Made by a program: the position numbers and the translations under genes
The notes under the pieces: generated by a model
Database searches by the model: none
What the model was told of the DNA's origin: nothing
Seen by the model: the letters and a program-made list of their open reading frames with translations, nothing else
Assembly: GCA_902805735.1 (NCBI GenBank)
Contig: CADCTW010000114.1
Span: 1 to 53,064, forward strand
From: an uncultured Gemmatimonadota bacterium
GTDB lineage: Bacteria; Gemmatimonadota; Gemmatimonadetes; Longimicrobiales; Longimicrobiaceae
Direction of reading: 5' to 3'
DNA: 53,064 bases
Part shown: positions 7,129-15,935 of the stretch, piece after piece
How the letters are laid out: the number at the start of each line of letters is the position of its first letter
Numbering within the stretch: position 1 is the first letter of the stretch

Positions 7129-8982
7129 TCAGTTGGCCGCCAGCTCCACCCGGTTGCGCCCGGCGGCTTTGGCCCGGTAGAGCGAGTCGTCGGCGCGGCG
7201 GCAGGTGGCGTGGAAGTCGGCGTCGGTGGCGGCCCAGGCGGCGATGCCCACGCTGACGGTGACGACCAGCGAGGGGTCGATGTCCGTGAACGAGGTGGTC
7301 TCGACGGTGGCGCGGAGGCGCTCGGCGAGCTGGCAGGCGGCGGACGCGGGGGCGCCGGGGAGGACGGCGACGAACTCCTCGCCGCCAGTGCGGCCGAGGT
7401 GGTCGCCCTCGCGCAGGGCACGGCGGGCGGCGTCGGCGACGCGGCGGAGGACGGTGTCGCCGGCTTCGTGGCCGAAGCGGTCGTTGATGCGCTTGAAGTG
7501 GTCCACGTCCAGGGCCAGGACCGAGAAGCCGGCGCCGCGGGAGCGGGCGGTGCGCGCGGCGGCATCGGCCAGGAGGTAGAGGTGGCGGCGGTTGGGGAGG
7601 CGGGTGAGCTCGTCGGTGAGCGCCATGGCGCGCAGCCGGCGCGCGCTGGCCACCTGCCGCACCGCCAGCAGCACCAGCGCGCCGATCACGAACGCGCTCA
7701 GCACCAGCACCGCCACCTGCAGCCGCCGCACCCGCGCCGCCGCCTCCATCGCCTCGCGCCGCAGCGCGTTCTCGCGCAGGAGGGCGCGGTTCTCGGCCTC
7801 CTTCTTGTCCGCGTCGAAGCGCACGCGCAGCCGGGTGTTCTGCTCCTCCTTCGCCACGGCGTCCAGGCGGCGCTGCAGCTCCATCTGCTCGCCGCGGGCG
7901 CGGAAGGCGTCGCGCCAGGCGCCGCTGGCCGCGTACGCCAGGGCGCGCTCCTCGTGCACCTTCTCCAGGAAGCGATGGTTGGCGGTCGCCGTGAAGTGGG
8001 CGCGGGCGCGCTCCAGCTCGTCCAGCGCCTCGGTGGTGCGGCCGAGCATGCGCAGCGCCACGCCGCGCGACAGGCTCGTCTGCGCCGCGAGCTCCACGTC
8101 GCGGGCGCCGCGCGCGTACGACTGGACGCGCGCGAGCACCGACAGCGCGTCCGCGGGGCGGCCCATCTTGTAGAGCACGATGCCCACGGCGCGCCGGTCG
8201 ATCGCCACCTCGGCCGAGTCGCCGCGGCGGATGTCCATCTCCAGCCCGCGCCGGTACTGCGCCAGCGCGTCGGGGAGGCGCCCCATCCGCTCCAGCGTGC
8301 TCCCCACGTTGAAGTGCGCCGTCGCGATCCCCCGCTCCGATCCGGCCCGCTGGTTGGAGGCGAGCACCTGGCGGTAGTACTCCAGGGCGCGATCGTACTG
8401 CGCCACCCGGGGATCCGCGTACAGGTTGGCGATGGAGTTGAGCGCGCTGCGCTGCTGCGGCTCGTCACCGAGCGCGGCGGCAAGGCGGTACGACGCGTCC
8501 AGGTCCGCGAGAGCCGCCGTGAAGTCGCCGCGGTAGTAGCGAAGCTGGCCACGCAGCAGCAGGCTGGTGGCGGCGAGGTCGCGCTGGCCCAGGCGGCGCC
8601 CCTCCGCCACCCCGAAGTCGTAGTCCGCCATCGCCTCCAGCGGCTTGCCGCCCGCTTCCAGGCCGTACCCGCGACAGGCGCGCAGCCGGGCCGCCGCGCC
8701 CGCATCGCCCACGCGCGCGGCCTCGGCCATTCCCGCGGCGGCGTATGCGAGTACGGAGTCGGGCGCGGCCGATGCGGCGGTCCAGCAGCGCAGGCTGAGC
8801 GCCTTCATGCGCTGCGCGGGGTCGGTCAGCCGCGGGAGGGCGCGCCGCACCAGCGCGAGGGCGGAGTCGGCGTCGGCATCTTCCAGGCGCTCTGCATCTG
8901 CCAGCCAGTGCTGCGCGGGCGTCTGCGCGGACAGGGAGAGCGCCGCGGCGAGGATGGCCGCGGGGACGGTGAGGTGGCGCAT
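7129..8982 (-). CDS. TPR-containing membrane diguanylate cyclase
   Basis: 617 residues. A signal peptide (MRHLTVPAAILAAALSLSAQ) leads into an exported TPR array (residues about 25-390), then a coiled-coil stretch, one membrane segment (VAVLVLSAFVIGALVLLAV) and a C-terminal GGDEF domain. The active site is RTGGEEF and the product-inhibition I-site REGD sits five residues upstream, so it should make cyclic di-GMP and be feedback-inhibited. The periplasmic TPRs presumably sense a protein partner. I chose ATG 8982 because the upstream extension to 9048 lacks a signal-peptide start. The gene's stop lies in the flank of a dispersed hairpin. Confidence 0.88.
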   Translation of the reverse strand: MRHLTVPAAILAAALSLSAQTPAQHWLADAERLEDADADSALALVRRALPRLTDPAQRMKALSLRCWTAASAAPDSVLAYAAAGMAEAARVGDAGAAARLRACRGYGLEAGGKPLEAMADYDFGVAEGRRLGQRDLAATSLLLRGQLRYYRGDFTAALADLDASYRLAAALGDEPQQRSALNSIANLYADPRVAQYDRALEYYRQVLASNQRAGSERGIATAHFNVGSTLERMGRLPDALAQYRRGLEMDIRRGDSAEVAIDRRAVGIVLYKMGRPADALSVLARVQSYARGARDVELAAQTSLSRGVALRMLGRTTEALDELERARAHFTATANHRFLEKVHEERALAYAASGAWRDAFRARGEQMELQRRLDAVAKEEQNTRLRVRFDADKKEAENRALLRENALRREAMEAAARVRRLQVAVLVLSAFVIGALVLLAVRQVASARRLRAMALTDELTRLPNRRHLYLLADAAARTARSRGAGFSVLALDVDHFKRINDRFGHEAGDTVLRRVADAARRALREGDHLGRTGGEEFVAVLPGAPASAACQLAERLRATVETTSFTDIDPSLVVTVSVGIAAWAATDADFHATCRRADDSLYRAKAAGRNRVELAAN

Positions 8983-9187
8983 GGGAGGGCCCCGTACCGG
9001 GGGAGGATGGCGCGGGGACTGTATGATAGCGCGGAAGGGCGATCTCACATAGAGGAATGGCGACGGAGAGCCGGGCAGGTACTACGTTTGCAGGGAACGG
9101 AAGCACCCCCTTTCATAGCCGCCATCCCGGCACCCCGCCGGGCAGGGCGGCGATTCGGCACCCCTTTTCCCGACGCAGAGGTGTGCA

Positions 9188-10570
9188 ATGCGACGACTCT
9201 GTACAGGCGCGGCCGGCCTGATCGCGGCCGTGGTGGCGGTGGCCCCGCCGGGCGCCGCGCAGACCCGGCAGACCACCGGCCCGGTGCGCATCGCGTACGA
9301 GCAGTACCGGCTTCCCAACGGGCTCAACGTGATCCTGTCGCAGGACCGCTCCACCCCCGTGGTGGCGGTGAACGTGTGGTACCACGTGGGATCGGCCAAC
9401 GAGGCGGCGGGGCGCACCGGGTTCGCCCACCTCTTCGAGCACATGATGTTCCAGGGCTCGGAGAACATCGGCGACGACGCGCACTTCAAGATGGTGCAGG
9501 AGGCGGGCGGCACGCTGAACGGATCCACCAACGTGGACCGCACCAACTACTACGAGGCGGTGCCCGCCAACTTCCTGGAACGCGCCCTCTGGCTGGAGGC
9601 GGACCGCATGGGCTTCCTGCTCCCCGCCATGACCCAGCAGAAGCTGGACAACCAGCGCAGCGTGGTGCAGAACGAGCGGCGGCAGAGCTACGAGAACCAG
9701 CCGTACGGCCTGGCGCCGGAAACCATAGCCGCGGCCCTGTACCCGGCGGGGCACCCCTACTCGTGGACCACCATCGGCAGCCTCAAGGACCTGAACGCGG
9801 CCGCCATGGAGGACGTGCAGGGCTTCTTCCGCACGTACTACACGCCGCGCAACGCATCGCTGGCCGTCGTCGGCGACTTCGACCCGGCGCAGGCCAGGCA
9901 GTGGATCGCGAAGTACTTCGGCGACATCCCCGGCGGGTCCGAGATCACCCGGCCGCGACCCGCCCCCGTGACGCTCACCGGGGAGAAGCGCATCGTGCTG
10001 GAAGACCGCGTGCAGCTTCCGCGGCTCTACCTGGCGTGGCACACGCCCGCCCGCTACGCCCCGGGCGACGCGGAGATGGCCATGCTGGGCAACGTCCTGG
10101 TGGGGAGCAAGAGCTCGCGGCTCTACCAGCGGCTGGTGTACCGCGACCAGATCGCCAGCGCCGTCTTCGGCGGGCAGGGGCCGCGCTCTCTGGGAGGGCA
10201 GTTCACCCTCACCGTGCAGGCCAAGCCGGGGGTGGAGCTGAGCCGCATCGCCCGCGTGGTGGACGAGGAGATCGCCCGGCTCAAGGCCACGCCCCCCACC
10301 GCGCGCGAGCTGGAGCGGGCGCGCACCACGCTGGAAAGCGAGCTCGTCCAGGGCTACGAGTCGGCGCTGGGCCGGGCCGACGCGCTCAACCAGTGCTACA
10401 CCTTCTCCGGCAACCCGGGGTGCGTGGACGACCGCCTCGCGCGCTTCCGCGCCGTGACCCCGGCGGCGGTGCAGGGCGCGGCGCGGCGGTACCTCACCGA
10501 CGCCCGCGTGGTGCTGAGCGTGGTGCCGCAGGGCCAGACGCGACTCCAGGTGGCGGAGGTGGCACGATGA
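9188..10570 (+). CDS. M16 zinc metallopeptidase, catalytic subunit
   Basis: 460 residues with a signal peptide (LIAAVVAVAPPGAAQ). The inverted zinc motif is HLFEH (H81, E84, H85), and the downstream NVDRTNYYEAVP is typical of the pitrilysin/MPP-like M16 peptidases. It is expected to degrade peptides in the periplasm or outside. The next gene overlaps by 4 nt and encodes an M16 protein without the zinc motif, so the two probably form an active/inactive heterodimer as in mitochondrial processing peptidase. Confidence 0.9.
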   Translation: MRRLCTGAAGLIAAVVAVAPPGAAQTRQTTGPVRIAYEQYRLPNGLNVILSQDRSTPVVAVNVWYHVGSANEAAGRTGFAHLFEHMMFQGSENIGDDAHFKMVQEAGGTLNGSTNVDRTNYYEAVPANFLERALWLEADRMGFLLPAMTQQKLDNQRSVVQNERRQSYENQPYGLAPETIAAALYPAGHPYSWTTIGSLKDLNAAAMEDVQGFFRTYYTPRNASLAVVGDFDPAQARQWIAKYFGDIPGGSEITRPRPAPVTLTGEKRIVLEDRVQLPRLYLAWHTPARYAPGDAEMAMLGNVLVGSKSSRLYQRLVYRDQIASAVFGGQGPRSLGGQFTLTVQAKPGVELSRIARVVDEEIARLKATPPTARELERARTTLESELVQGYESALGRADALNQCYTFSGNPGCVDDRLARFRAVTPAAVQGAARRYLTDARVVLSVVPQGQTRLQVAEVAR

Positions 10571-11979
10571 AGAGAATCGCTCTCGCGGCGCTGCTCGCGC
10601 TCGCCCCGGCGGCCGGCGCGCAGACGCTGGACCGCAAGGTGGTACCCCCCGCCGGGCCGGCCCCGGTGATCTCCTTCCCCGCCGTGCGGCAGCACACGCT
10701 GGGCAACGGGCTGCGCGTGTACGTGGTGGAACGCCGCAACGTGCCCATGGTCACCATGCGCCTGGTGGTGGATGCCGGCGCCGCCGCGGAACCGGCGGGG
10801 CGCGGCGGCCTGGCGCTGCTCACGGCCGAGATGCTGGACGAAGGCACCGCCACCCGCTCCGCCCTGCAGATCGCGGACGAGCTGGAGCTGCTGGGCGCGG
10901 AGCTGTCCACGAGCGGAGGGTACGACATCGCCAGCGTGACGCTCAACACGCTCTCGCGCAACGTGCGTCCCGCGCTGGGCATCCTGGCGGACGTGGTGGC
11001 GCGCCCCGCCTTCGCCGCCACGGAGCTGGAGCGGGTGCGCGGGCAGCGGCTCACGGGGCTCATCCAGCAGCGGGACCAGCCGGTCACGCTGGCCAACCGC
11101 GAGTTCGCCACGCGCGTGTTCGGCGGCGGGCACCCGTACGGGCGCCCGCTGGAGGGCACGGCCGAGACGGTGCGCCAGCTGGCACCGGGCGACCTGCGCG
11201 CCTTCCACCAGCAGCACTACCGTCCCGGCAACGCGCGCCTGATCGTGGTGGGCGACGTGCGCGCGGCCGAGCTGATCCCGCAGCTGGAATCCGCGTTCGC
11301 GGGGTGGAGGGGCGGCGCCGCGCAGCCGGTGCGCTACCCCGCGGCCCCGCAGCCGCAGGCGGCCACCCGCGTGTACCTCATCGACAAGCCGGGCGCCGCG
11401 CAGTCCGAGGTGCGCATCGGGCACCTGGGGGTGGCGCGCAAACACCCGGACCACTTCCCGCTCCTGGTGCTGAACGCCATCCTGGGCGGCCAGTTCACCA
11501 GCCGCATCAACCTCAACCTGCGCGAGAACAAGGGCTACACCTACGGCGCGCGCAGCGGCTGGACGCAGCGGCGCGAGCCGGGCCCCTTCACCGCCCAGGC
11601 GGGGGTGCAGACCCCGGTGACCAAGGAGTCGCTGGTGGAGTTCATGCGCGAGCTGGAGGAGATCCGCGGCACCCGGCCCGTGACGGAGCAGGAGCTGGAG
11701 TTCGCCCGGGCATCGCTGATCCGGGCGGAGCCCCTGCGCTCCGAGACCAACGCCCAGATCGCCGCGCGCCTGGAGGAGCTCGTCCTCTACGGCCTGCCGA
11801 TGGACTACTATTCCACCTACAACCAGCGCATCCAGGCCGTCACCCGCGAAGACGTGCAGCGCGTGGCCCAGCGCTACCTCTCGCCCGACAGGTTCGCCGT
11901 GGTCGTGGTCGGTGATCGCTCCAAGGTGGAAGCGGGGCTGCGCGAGCTTCCGTATCCCGTCGAGATCGTAAACAGATAG
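10567..11979 (+). CDS. M16 family protein, non-catalytic partner
   Basis: 470 residues, signal peptide ending AAGAQ. The fold is M16 (LGNGLRVYVVERRNVPMVTM at the start, LNLRENKGYTYGARS in the second half), but the HxxEH position reads LLTAEMLDEG, so no zinc can be bound. The glycine/RY motif side is retained (ENKGYTYG), as expected of the substrate-binding partner. Translation is coupled to the upstream catalytic subunit by an ATGA overlap. Confidence 0.9.
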   Translation: MKRIALAALLALAPAAGAQTLDRKVVPPAGPAPVISFPAVRQHTLGNGLRVYVVERRNVPMVTMRLVVDAGAAAEPAGRGGLALLTAEMLDEGTATRSALQIADELELLGAELSTSGGYDIASVTLNTLSRNVRPALGILADVVARPAFAATELERVRGQRLTGLIQQRDQPVTLANREFATRVFGGGHPYGRPLEGTAETVRQLAPGDLRAFHQQHYRPGNARLIVVGDVRAAELIPQLESAFAGWRGGAAQPVRYPAAPQPQAATRVYLIDKPGAAQSEVRIGHLGVARKHPDHFPLLVLNAILGGQFTSRINLNLRENKGYTYGARSGWTQRREPGPFTAQAGVQTPVTKESLVEFMRELEEIRGTRPVTEQELEFARASLIRAEPLRSETNAQIAARLEELVLYGLPMDYYSTYNQRIQAVTREDVQRVAQRYLSPDRFAVVVVGDRSKVEAGLRELPYPVEIVNR

Positions 11980-11991
11980 GCATCACACAGA

Positions 11992-12049
11992 GACACAGAG
12001 GCACAGAGAACAGCCGTTCTCTGTGCCTCTGTGTCTCTGTGTGAGCCCC
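11992..12049. repeat. Dispersed hairpin element, copy 6 (full), filling a convergent gap
   Basis: The gap between the M16 stop (11979) and the stop of the minus-strand C39-like gene (12055) is 75 bp and consists almost wholly of this canonical copy. Confidence 0.95.
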
Positions 12050-12054
12050 GCCGT

Positions 12055-13038
12055 TTACGGGACCAGGTAGGTCTCGTGGTACCGCACGGTGTTGGGATCG
12101 AAGTAGGTGCAGTTGCCCTGCCATGGCGTGGTGATCGCCTTGCCCACGATGGAGCGGCCGTACTTCACCCCGATCCCCGCCGTGGACGACGAGCCGTACC
12201 CCGTTCCGTTGCACAGGCTCTGGCCCCACCTGCCGGCCGGGTCGTTCATGGTGTAGTTGGTGCCGTCGTTGCCGATCAGCAGCATCACGTGGCCGGAGCT
12301 GGTGAACTTGCCGTGGATGATGACCGGGCGCTGCTTGTTCAGCTCGGCGTCCAGCTCGGGCACGGAGCCCGTCTCCATGTGCACCCGGATGCGCTGCTTG
12401 ATGCCTGCGCGGTACGCCAGCTTGTTGAAGATGGTGTCGAACTTGAACTCGTCCTGCGACTTCTTCCCGAACTCCAGGTAGATCTGGTCCGGGGTGTAGT
12501 TGGCGCCGTAGTACTTCAACAGCATCGCCATAGTGGTGTTGGCGCAGGTGGAGCCCGGCTCGTACGTGTTGGCGTACTGGTAGAAGTACGGGACGTTGGG
12601 GATCAGGTCCGCGATGGTGATGTCCTTGTACGTCCCCGCCACCTGCGTGCCGGCCGAGTTGTAGCCGCGGAGGTAGATGCGCCGCACCCCCACGCCGGAG
12701 AACTTGTACTTCACCGGGAAGTAGTTCGCGCGGTCGGTGCTGGAGCCCAGCAGGTAGGTGCCGTCGGCCCAGTACTTGATGGTCACGATGTCGCTGGTGG
12801 CGTCGGCCTTGAACGTCACCGGGTTGACGGCGTACGTCCCCGTGGGCGAAACCCAGGCGACCGCGGCGGTGCCGGACAGGGTCCGCGATGGCGCGTCGGG
12901 GGCGGTGATCTGCGATCCGCTCCCTCCCTCGCAGGCGCCGAGAAGCGGGGCCGCGGCAAGCGCCGCGAAGAGCGCCAGGCGGCGGAGCAGCGATTGGCGG
13001 GTGGAGCCCAGCGCCTGCCTGGCTTGTGGATGGGTCAT
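12055..13038 (-). CDS. Secreted C39-like cysteine peptidase lipoprotein
   Basis: 327 residues. Lipobox PLLGAC (Cys36), an Ig-like beta region (about 55-140), then a papain-like C39_2 domain. NVPYFYQYANTYEPGSTC gives the nucleophile C165, SGHVMLLIG gives H250 and MNDPAGRW gives D266. It should cleave peptides at the cell surface; substrates are unknown. A 20-bp motif (13089-13108) about 50 bp upstream is shared with the promoter region of the amidase at 15936-17645, suggesting common control. Stop codon TAA abuts the repeat flank. Confidence 0.8.
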   Translation of the reverse strand: MTHPQARQALGSTRQSLLRRLALFAALAAAPLLGACEGGSGSQITAPDAPSRTLSGTAAVAWVSPTGTYAVNPVTFKADATSDIVTIKYWADGTYLLGSSTDRANYFPVKYKFSGVGVRRIYLRGYNSAGTQVAGTYKDITIADLIPNVPYFYQYANTYEPGSTCANTTMAMLLKYYGANYTPDQIYLEFGKKSQDEFKFDTIFNKLAYRAGIKQRIRVHMETGSVPELDAELNKQRPVIIHGKFTSSGHVMLLIGNDGTNYTMNDPAGRWGQSLCNGTGYGSSSTAGIGVKYGRSIVGKAITTPWQGNCTYFDPNTVRYHETYLVP

Positions 13039-13088
13039 CGGGTTCCCGGCGGGTTCAGGTGGCGGAACGCTTCGGTGGGCGGAAAGCA

Positions 13089-13240
13089 GGGAATATCCAT
13101 ACCGAAAACGACAGGGAACGCCCCGTGCATGGCAAGTGTCTGCGCCGCAACGCGATCGCGGCGCGCGCGGTCCCCCGCGCGCCCGCCGCCCCGGATGCGG
13201 CCGCGGAGCAATTTGGTGCGATTCGAACAGATTGGTGCAA
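13089..13240 (-). promoter_or_regulatory. Shared upstream module A (GGATATTCC motif plus GCACCA pair)
   Basis: Read on the minus strand: two GCACCA boxes 19 bp apart (13232-13238 and 13213-13219), then ATTG-CTCCGCGG, and nearer the gene GTTTTCGGTATGGATATTCC at 13108-13089. The same order occurs at 17692-17806 upstream of another minus-strand secreted enzyme. Whether these are promoter elements or operators is not known. Confidence 0.45.
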
Positions 13241-13241
13241 C

Positions 13242-14132
13242 GTGGCCGCTCCCTCCCTCGTCCGATTCTCCCTCTGCGCCTTTCTGCTGGCCGCGGCGTG
13301 CGGCGGCAACCCCACGGGTTCGCGAATGATCTCGTACGAAGAGCTCGAAACCGGCGCCCCGGCCGGCCAGCGCGTCGCCTATGGCGCCGGCCCCCTGCAG
13401 TTCGGCGAGCTGCGCCTGCCGGACGGGGGCGGCCCCGCGCCCGTGGTGGTGCTGGTGCACGGCGGATGCTGGCAGAACGAGTACACCCTGTCGCACGTGG
13501 CCGGCGCCGCCGAAGCGCTGCGGCGCGCCGGCTTCGCGGTGTGGGCCCTGGAGTACCGCCGCCTGGGCGACCCCGGCGGCGGCTGGCCCGGCACCTTCCA
13601 GGACGTCGCCCGCGGCGTGGACCACCTGCGCATCCTCGCCGCCACCGCGCCGCGCCTGGACACCACGCGGGTGGTCCTGGCCGGCCACTCGGCGGGGGGG
13701 CAGCTCGCCCTCTGGGCCGCCTCGCGCCGCGCGGGCGACGCGCTGGGCGGCGCGTTCCCGCTGCGCGCGGCGGGGGTCGTGAGCCTGGCCGGCATCACCG
13801 ACCTGCGCGGCTACGGCGCGGCCCCCGGCGGGTGCAACTCCTCCGTGCATCCCCTCCTGGGCGGCACCCCCGCCGAGCACCCCGACCGCTACGCCGCCGT
13901 CAGCCCCATCGAGCGCGTCCCCCTGGGCGTCCCCGTCCGCCTCGTCCACGGCGCCCGGGACCCCATCGTCCCCGTCGCCCAGAGCCGCGCGCTGCTGGAC
14001 CGCATGCGCGCCGCCGGCGAATCCGCCGAGCTCACGGTGGTGGAAGGCGCCGGCCACTTCGACGTCATCGCCCCCCAGTCCGAAGCGTGGAAGGCGGTGG
14101 TGTCGGCGGTGCGCGCGCTGGCGGCCGATTGA
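13242..14132 (+). CDS. Alpha/beta-hydrolase esterase lipoprotein (BD-FAE/kynurenine formamidase-like)
   Basis: 296 residues. GTG start gives a lipoprotein signal (FSLCAFLLAAACGG). The oxyanion motif is VHGGCW (73-78), the nucleophile elbow is GHSAGG (S150), and the acid and base are D240 (GARDPIVP) and H272 (GAGHFD), a complete triad. It is likely a surface esterase. The start is only 4 bp from the nearer TTGGTGC box, so this box may instead act on this gene. Short intergenic spacing and a TTGACA at 14129-14134 precede the next TA module. Confidence 0.82.
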   Translation: MAAPSLVRFSLCAFLLAAACGGNPTGSRMISYEELETGAPAGQRVAYGAGPLQFGELRLPDGGGPAPVVVLVHGGCWQNEYTLSHVAGAAEALRRAGFAVWALEYRRLGDPGGGWPGTFQDVARGVDHLRILAATAPRLDTTRVVLAGHSAGGQLALWAASRRAGDALGGAFPLRAAGVVSLAGITDLRGYGAAPGGCNSSVHPLLGGTPAEHPDRYAAVSPIERVPLGVPVRLVHGARDPIVPVAQSRALLDRMRAAGESAELTVVEGAGHFDVIAPQSEAWKAVVSAVRALAAD

Positions 14133-14155
14133 CAACTCACCCGCCGGTGGCGATG

Positions 14156-14176
14156 GTTGTACAACTAGTCTGTACA
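14156..14176. promoter_or_regulatory. YefM-YoeB operator (two TGTACA palindromes)
   Basis: TGTACA at 14158-14163 (inside the perfect palindrome GTTGTACAAC, 14156-14165) and again at 14171-14176, centres 13 bp apart. The E. coli yefM-yoeB operator also consists of paired palindromes with a TGTACA core. A TTGACA at 14129-14134 could be the -35 box. Confidence 0.65.
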
Positions 14177-14196
14177 TCTACCCCCAGGGAGCATCC

Positions 14197-14478
14197 ATGA
14201 CGGTACTTACCTACAGCGCCGTGCGGGAGAGGCTGGCCGAGGTGTGGGACGAGGTGGAGGACAGCCGGGAGGAAGTGATCCTGCGCCGGCGCGGCCACGA
14301 GGACCTGGCCCTCATCCCCGCGCGTGAGCTGAAGAGCCTGAAGGAGACGGCGCATCTGCTCCGCTCCCCGCGCAACGCCGCGCGGCTGATGGCGGCGCTC
14401 GCGCGTTCACGGAAGAACGGCGGCGAGGAGTTCGAGTCCGTGGAATCGCTGGCGGCCGCGGTGGGGCTCAGCGAGTAG
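14197..14478 (+). CDS. yefM: YefM-family antitoxin
   Basis: 93 residues with the YefM/Phd layout: MTVLTYSAVRERLAEVWDEV (DNA-binding N-domain), VILRRRGHEDLALIPARELKSLKETAHLL (the conserved YefM linker) and a C-terminal toxin-binding tail. It neutralises YoeB and represses its own operon through the TGTACA sites just upstream. The toxin starts 3 bp after this stop. Confidence 0.9.
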   Translation: MTVLTYSAVRERLAEVWDEVEDSREEVILRRRGHEDLALIPARELKSLKETAHLLRSPRNAARLMAALARSRKNGGEEFESVESLAAAVGLSE

Positions 14479-14481
14479 CCC

Positions 14482-14790
14482 GTGCCCCGCCAGGACAGGC
14501 CGGCCGCCAGGCAGCACAAATTAGCGTGGGCGGGACGGTTGGAGCTGCAGCCCGAGCCGCTGGACGATCTCCGGTACTGGGTGGACGAGGACCCCCGGGT
14601 CGCGCTGAAGTTGTTGAAGCTGATCGAGGCGGCGCGCCGCACGCCGTACGAGGGCGAAGGAAAGCCGGAACCGCTCCGCCACCTGGGCCCCGACGTGTGG
14701 AGCCGACGGATCACCCAGGAAGACCGCCTCGTGTACCGCGTCCTCGCCGATGGAATCGACGTGCTCCAGGCCCGGTATCACTACGCCTGA
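14482..14790 (+). CDS. yoeB: YoeB ribosome-dependent mRNA interferase toxin
   Basis: 102 residues from GTG. The YoeB signature is unmistakable: TPYEGEGKPEPLRHL, WSRRITQEDRLVYRV and a C-terminal RYHYA. The catalytic residues of E. coli YoeB (E46, R65, H83, Y84) correspond to E63, R82, H100 and Y101 here, all present, so the toxin should be active. It has about 12 extra N-terminal residues compared with E. coli; an internal start is possible. A half hairpin begins immediately after the stop. Confidence 0.92.
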   Translation: MPRQDRPAARQHKLAWAGRLELQPEPLDDLRYWVDEDPRVALKLLKLIEAARRTPYEGEGKPEPLRHLGPDVWSRRITQEDRLVYRVLADGIDVLQARYHYA

Positions 14791-14817
14791 GCTCACCTCT
14801 GTGCCTCTGTGCGAGGC
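14791..14817. repeat. Dispersed hairpin element, copy 7 (right arm only)
   Basis: CACCTCTGTGCCTCTGTG then CGAGGC, directly after the yoeB stop and before the stop of the convergent PD40 gene. Confidence 0.8.
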
Positions 14818-14823
14818 AATCGG

Positions 14824-15930
14824 TCACGGAACCCAGACCGGATCGAAATCGTCCCCGTCCGCGCGGGTGAGGCGGGTGGGGCGGGTGCCGTCGGCGCGGG
14901 CGATGTACAGCTCCGCGTTGCCGTCGCGCGTGGAGACGAAGGCCAGGTAGCGGCCGTCGCGCGACCAGACCGGCGTGTCGTCGCCGCCGCGGGCGCCCGT
15001 CGGCACCTGGCGCACGCGGCCGCCCTGCTGGATGCGGATGCGCGTGGGCTCGCCGGAGCGGCGCAGCACGTGCGCGATCCGCTCGGGGCCCGCGGGCGCC
15101 CACGCGGGCTGGGCTTCGATGGTGCCGGGGAGCGTGTCTTCGCGCGTCAGGCGGCGCTGGTTCCCGCCGTCCGCATCCATCACCCACAGCCGGTCCGCGC
15201 CCTGGCGGTCGCTCAAGAACACGATCCGCCGCCCGTCCGGCGACCAGCGCGCGCCCCAGTGGTCGCGCGCCACGTCCGTGAGCCGACGCTGCCCGCTCCC
15301 GTCCGCCCGCATGCGGAAGACCTGCACCCCGTCCCGCGTGCGGCTGCTCTGGAAGAGGACCCACGCTCCATCCGGCGAGACCTCGGGCGAGTAGTTCCCC
15401 TCCGGATTGTCCGTCAGGCGCACGGTGGCGCCGCCGCGCTCCACGCGGTACAGGTCGCGGAAGCTGGCCGAGTCGCTCTCGTACACCAGCCACCGCCCGT
15501 CGCGCGACCAGCTCGGGCTGCGCAGCCGCACCCCCCGCGCCCCCAGGGGCTGTGCCGCGCCCCCCGCCAGCGGCACCACCACGAGCTGCGACAGCCGCAG
15601 CTTCGGCGACATCCGCCGCGCCCACACCCCCGCCATCTCCCGCCCGTCCGGCGACAGCGGCCCCGTGAAATCGTCCGTCTCCGGGCTGTTCGTCATGCGC
15701 TGGAGCGCCGCCCCCGTGGGCCGCACCCGGTAGAGCTCCGCGTTCCCATCGCGCTTCGACGAGAACACGAGGCTCCCCGCAATCTTCTCCCGCTCGGCAA
15801 GAGAAAGCGTGTCGCCCGCCCCCGCGATCTCGGTGCGCGGCTCGCCTCCCCCGCAGGCTGTCAGGAAGACAAGCGCCCAGAGAGCCTTCCGGGCCCTCCC
15901 TCCGTGTCTCTGTGTCTCCGTGCGAGCCAA
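14824..15930 (-). CDS. TolB-like PD40 beta-propeller lipoprotein
   Basis: About 368 residues. A short signal (KALWALVFLTACGGG) is followed by repeated WSxDGR/SPDGxxxxF blades (for example PSWSRDGRWLVYESD, RWSPDGRRIVFLSDRQG, PVWSRDGRYLAFVSTRDG), a six- or seven-bladed propeller of the TolB/PD40 class, likely a periplasmic protein- or ligand-binding scaffold. There is no ATG or GTG in the expected place. The nearest plausible start is TTG at 15930, which lies in the flank of a half hairpin, so the first residues (ARTETQRHGG) would be encoded by the repeat. It follows the amidase stop by 5 bp and is probably co-transcribed. Confidence 0.75.
   Translation of the reverse strand: MARTETQRHGGRARKALWALVFLTACGGGEPRTEIAGAGDTLSLAEREKIAGSLVFSSKRDGNAELYRVRPTGAALQRMTNSPETDDFTGPLSPDGREMAGVWARRMSPKLRLSQLVVVPLAGGAAQPLGARGVRLRSPSWSRDGRWLVYESDSASFRDLYRVERGGATVRLTDNPEGNYSPEVSPDGAWVLFQSSRTRDGVQVFRMRADGSGQRRLTDVARDHWGARWSPDGRRIVFLSDRQGADRLWVMDADGGNQRRLTREDTLPGTIEAQPAWAPAGPERIAHVLRRSGEPTRIRIQQGGRVRQVPTGARGGDDTPVWSRDGRYLAFVSTRDGNAELYIARADGTRPTRLTRADGDDFDPVWVP
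15899..15928. repeat. Dispersed hairpin element, copy 8 (right arm only, between two co-oriented genes)
   Basis: CTCCGTG-TCTCTGTG-TCTCCGTG then CGAGCC. It separates the amidase from the PD40 gene and appears to overlap the latter's N-terminal codons. Confidence 0.8.
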
Positions 15931-15935
15931 AGCGG

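Noticed and set aside
7129..8982. Cyclic-di-GMP riboswitch linked to the GGDEF gene
   Set aside because: I looked for GEMM-like conserved bases upstream of 8982 and in the metzincin leader and saw none.
9042..9060. Possible additional hairpin remnant (CTCACATAGAGG)
   Set aside because: Only a short match to the left end without repeated units; too weak to count.
7210..9187. Very long plus-strand open frame continuous with the M16 second gene
   Set aside because: It is the antisense of the GGDEF gene in GC-rich DNA. No start or motif supports it; the real plus-strand genes start at 9188 and 10567.
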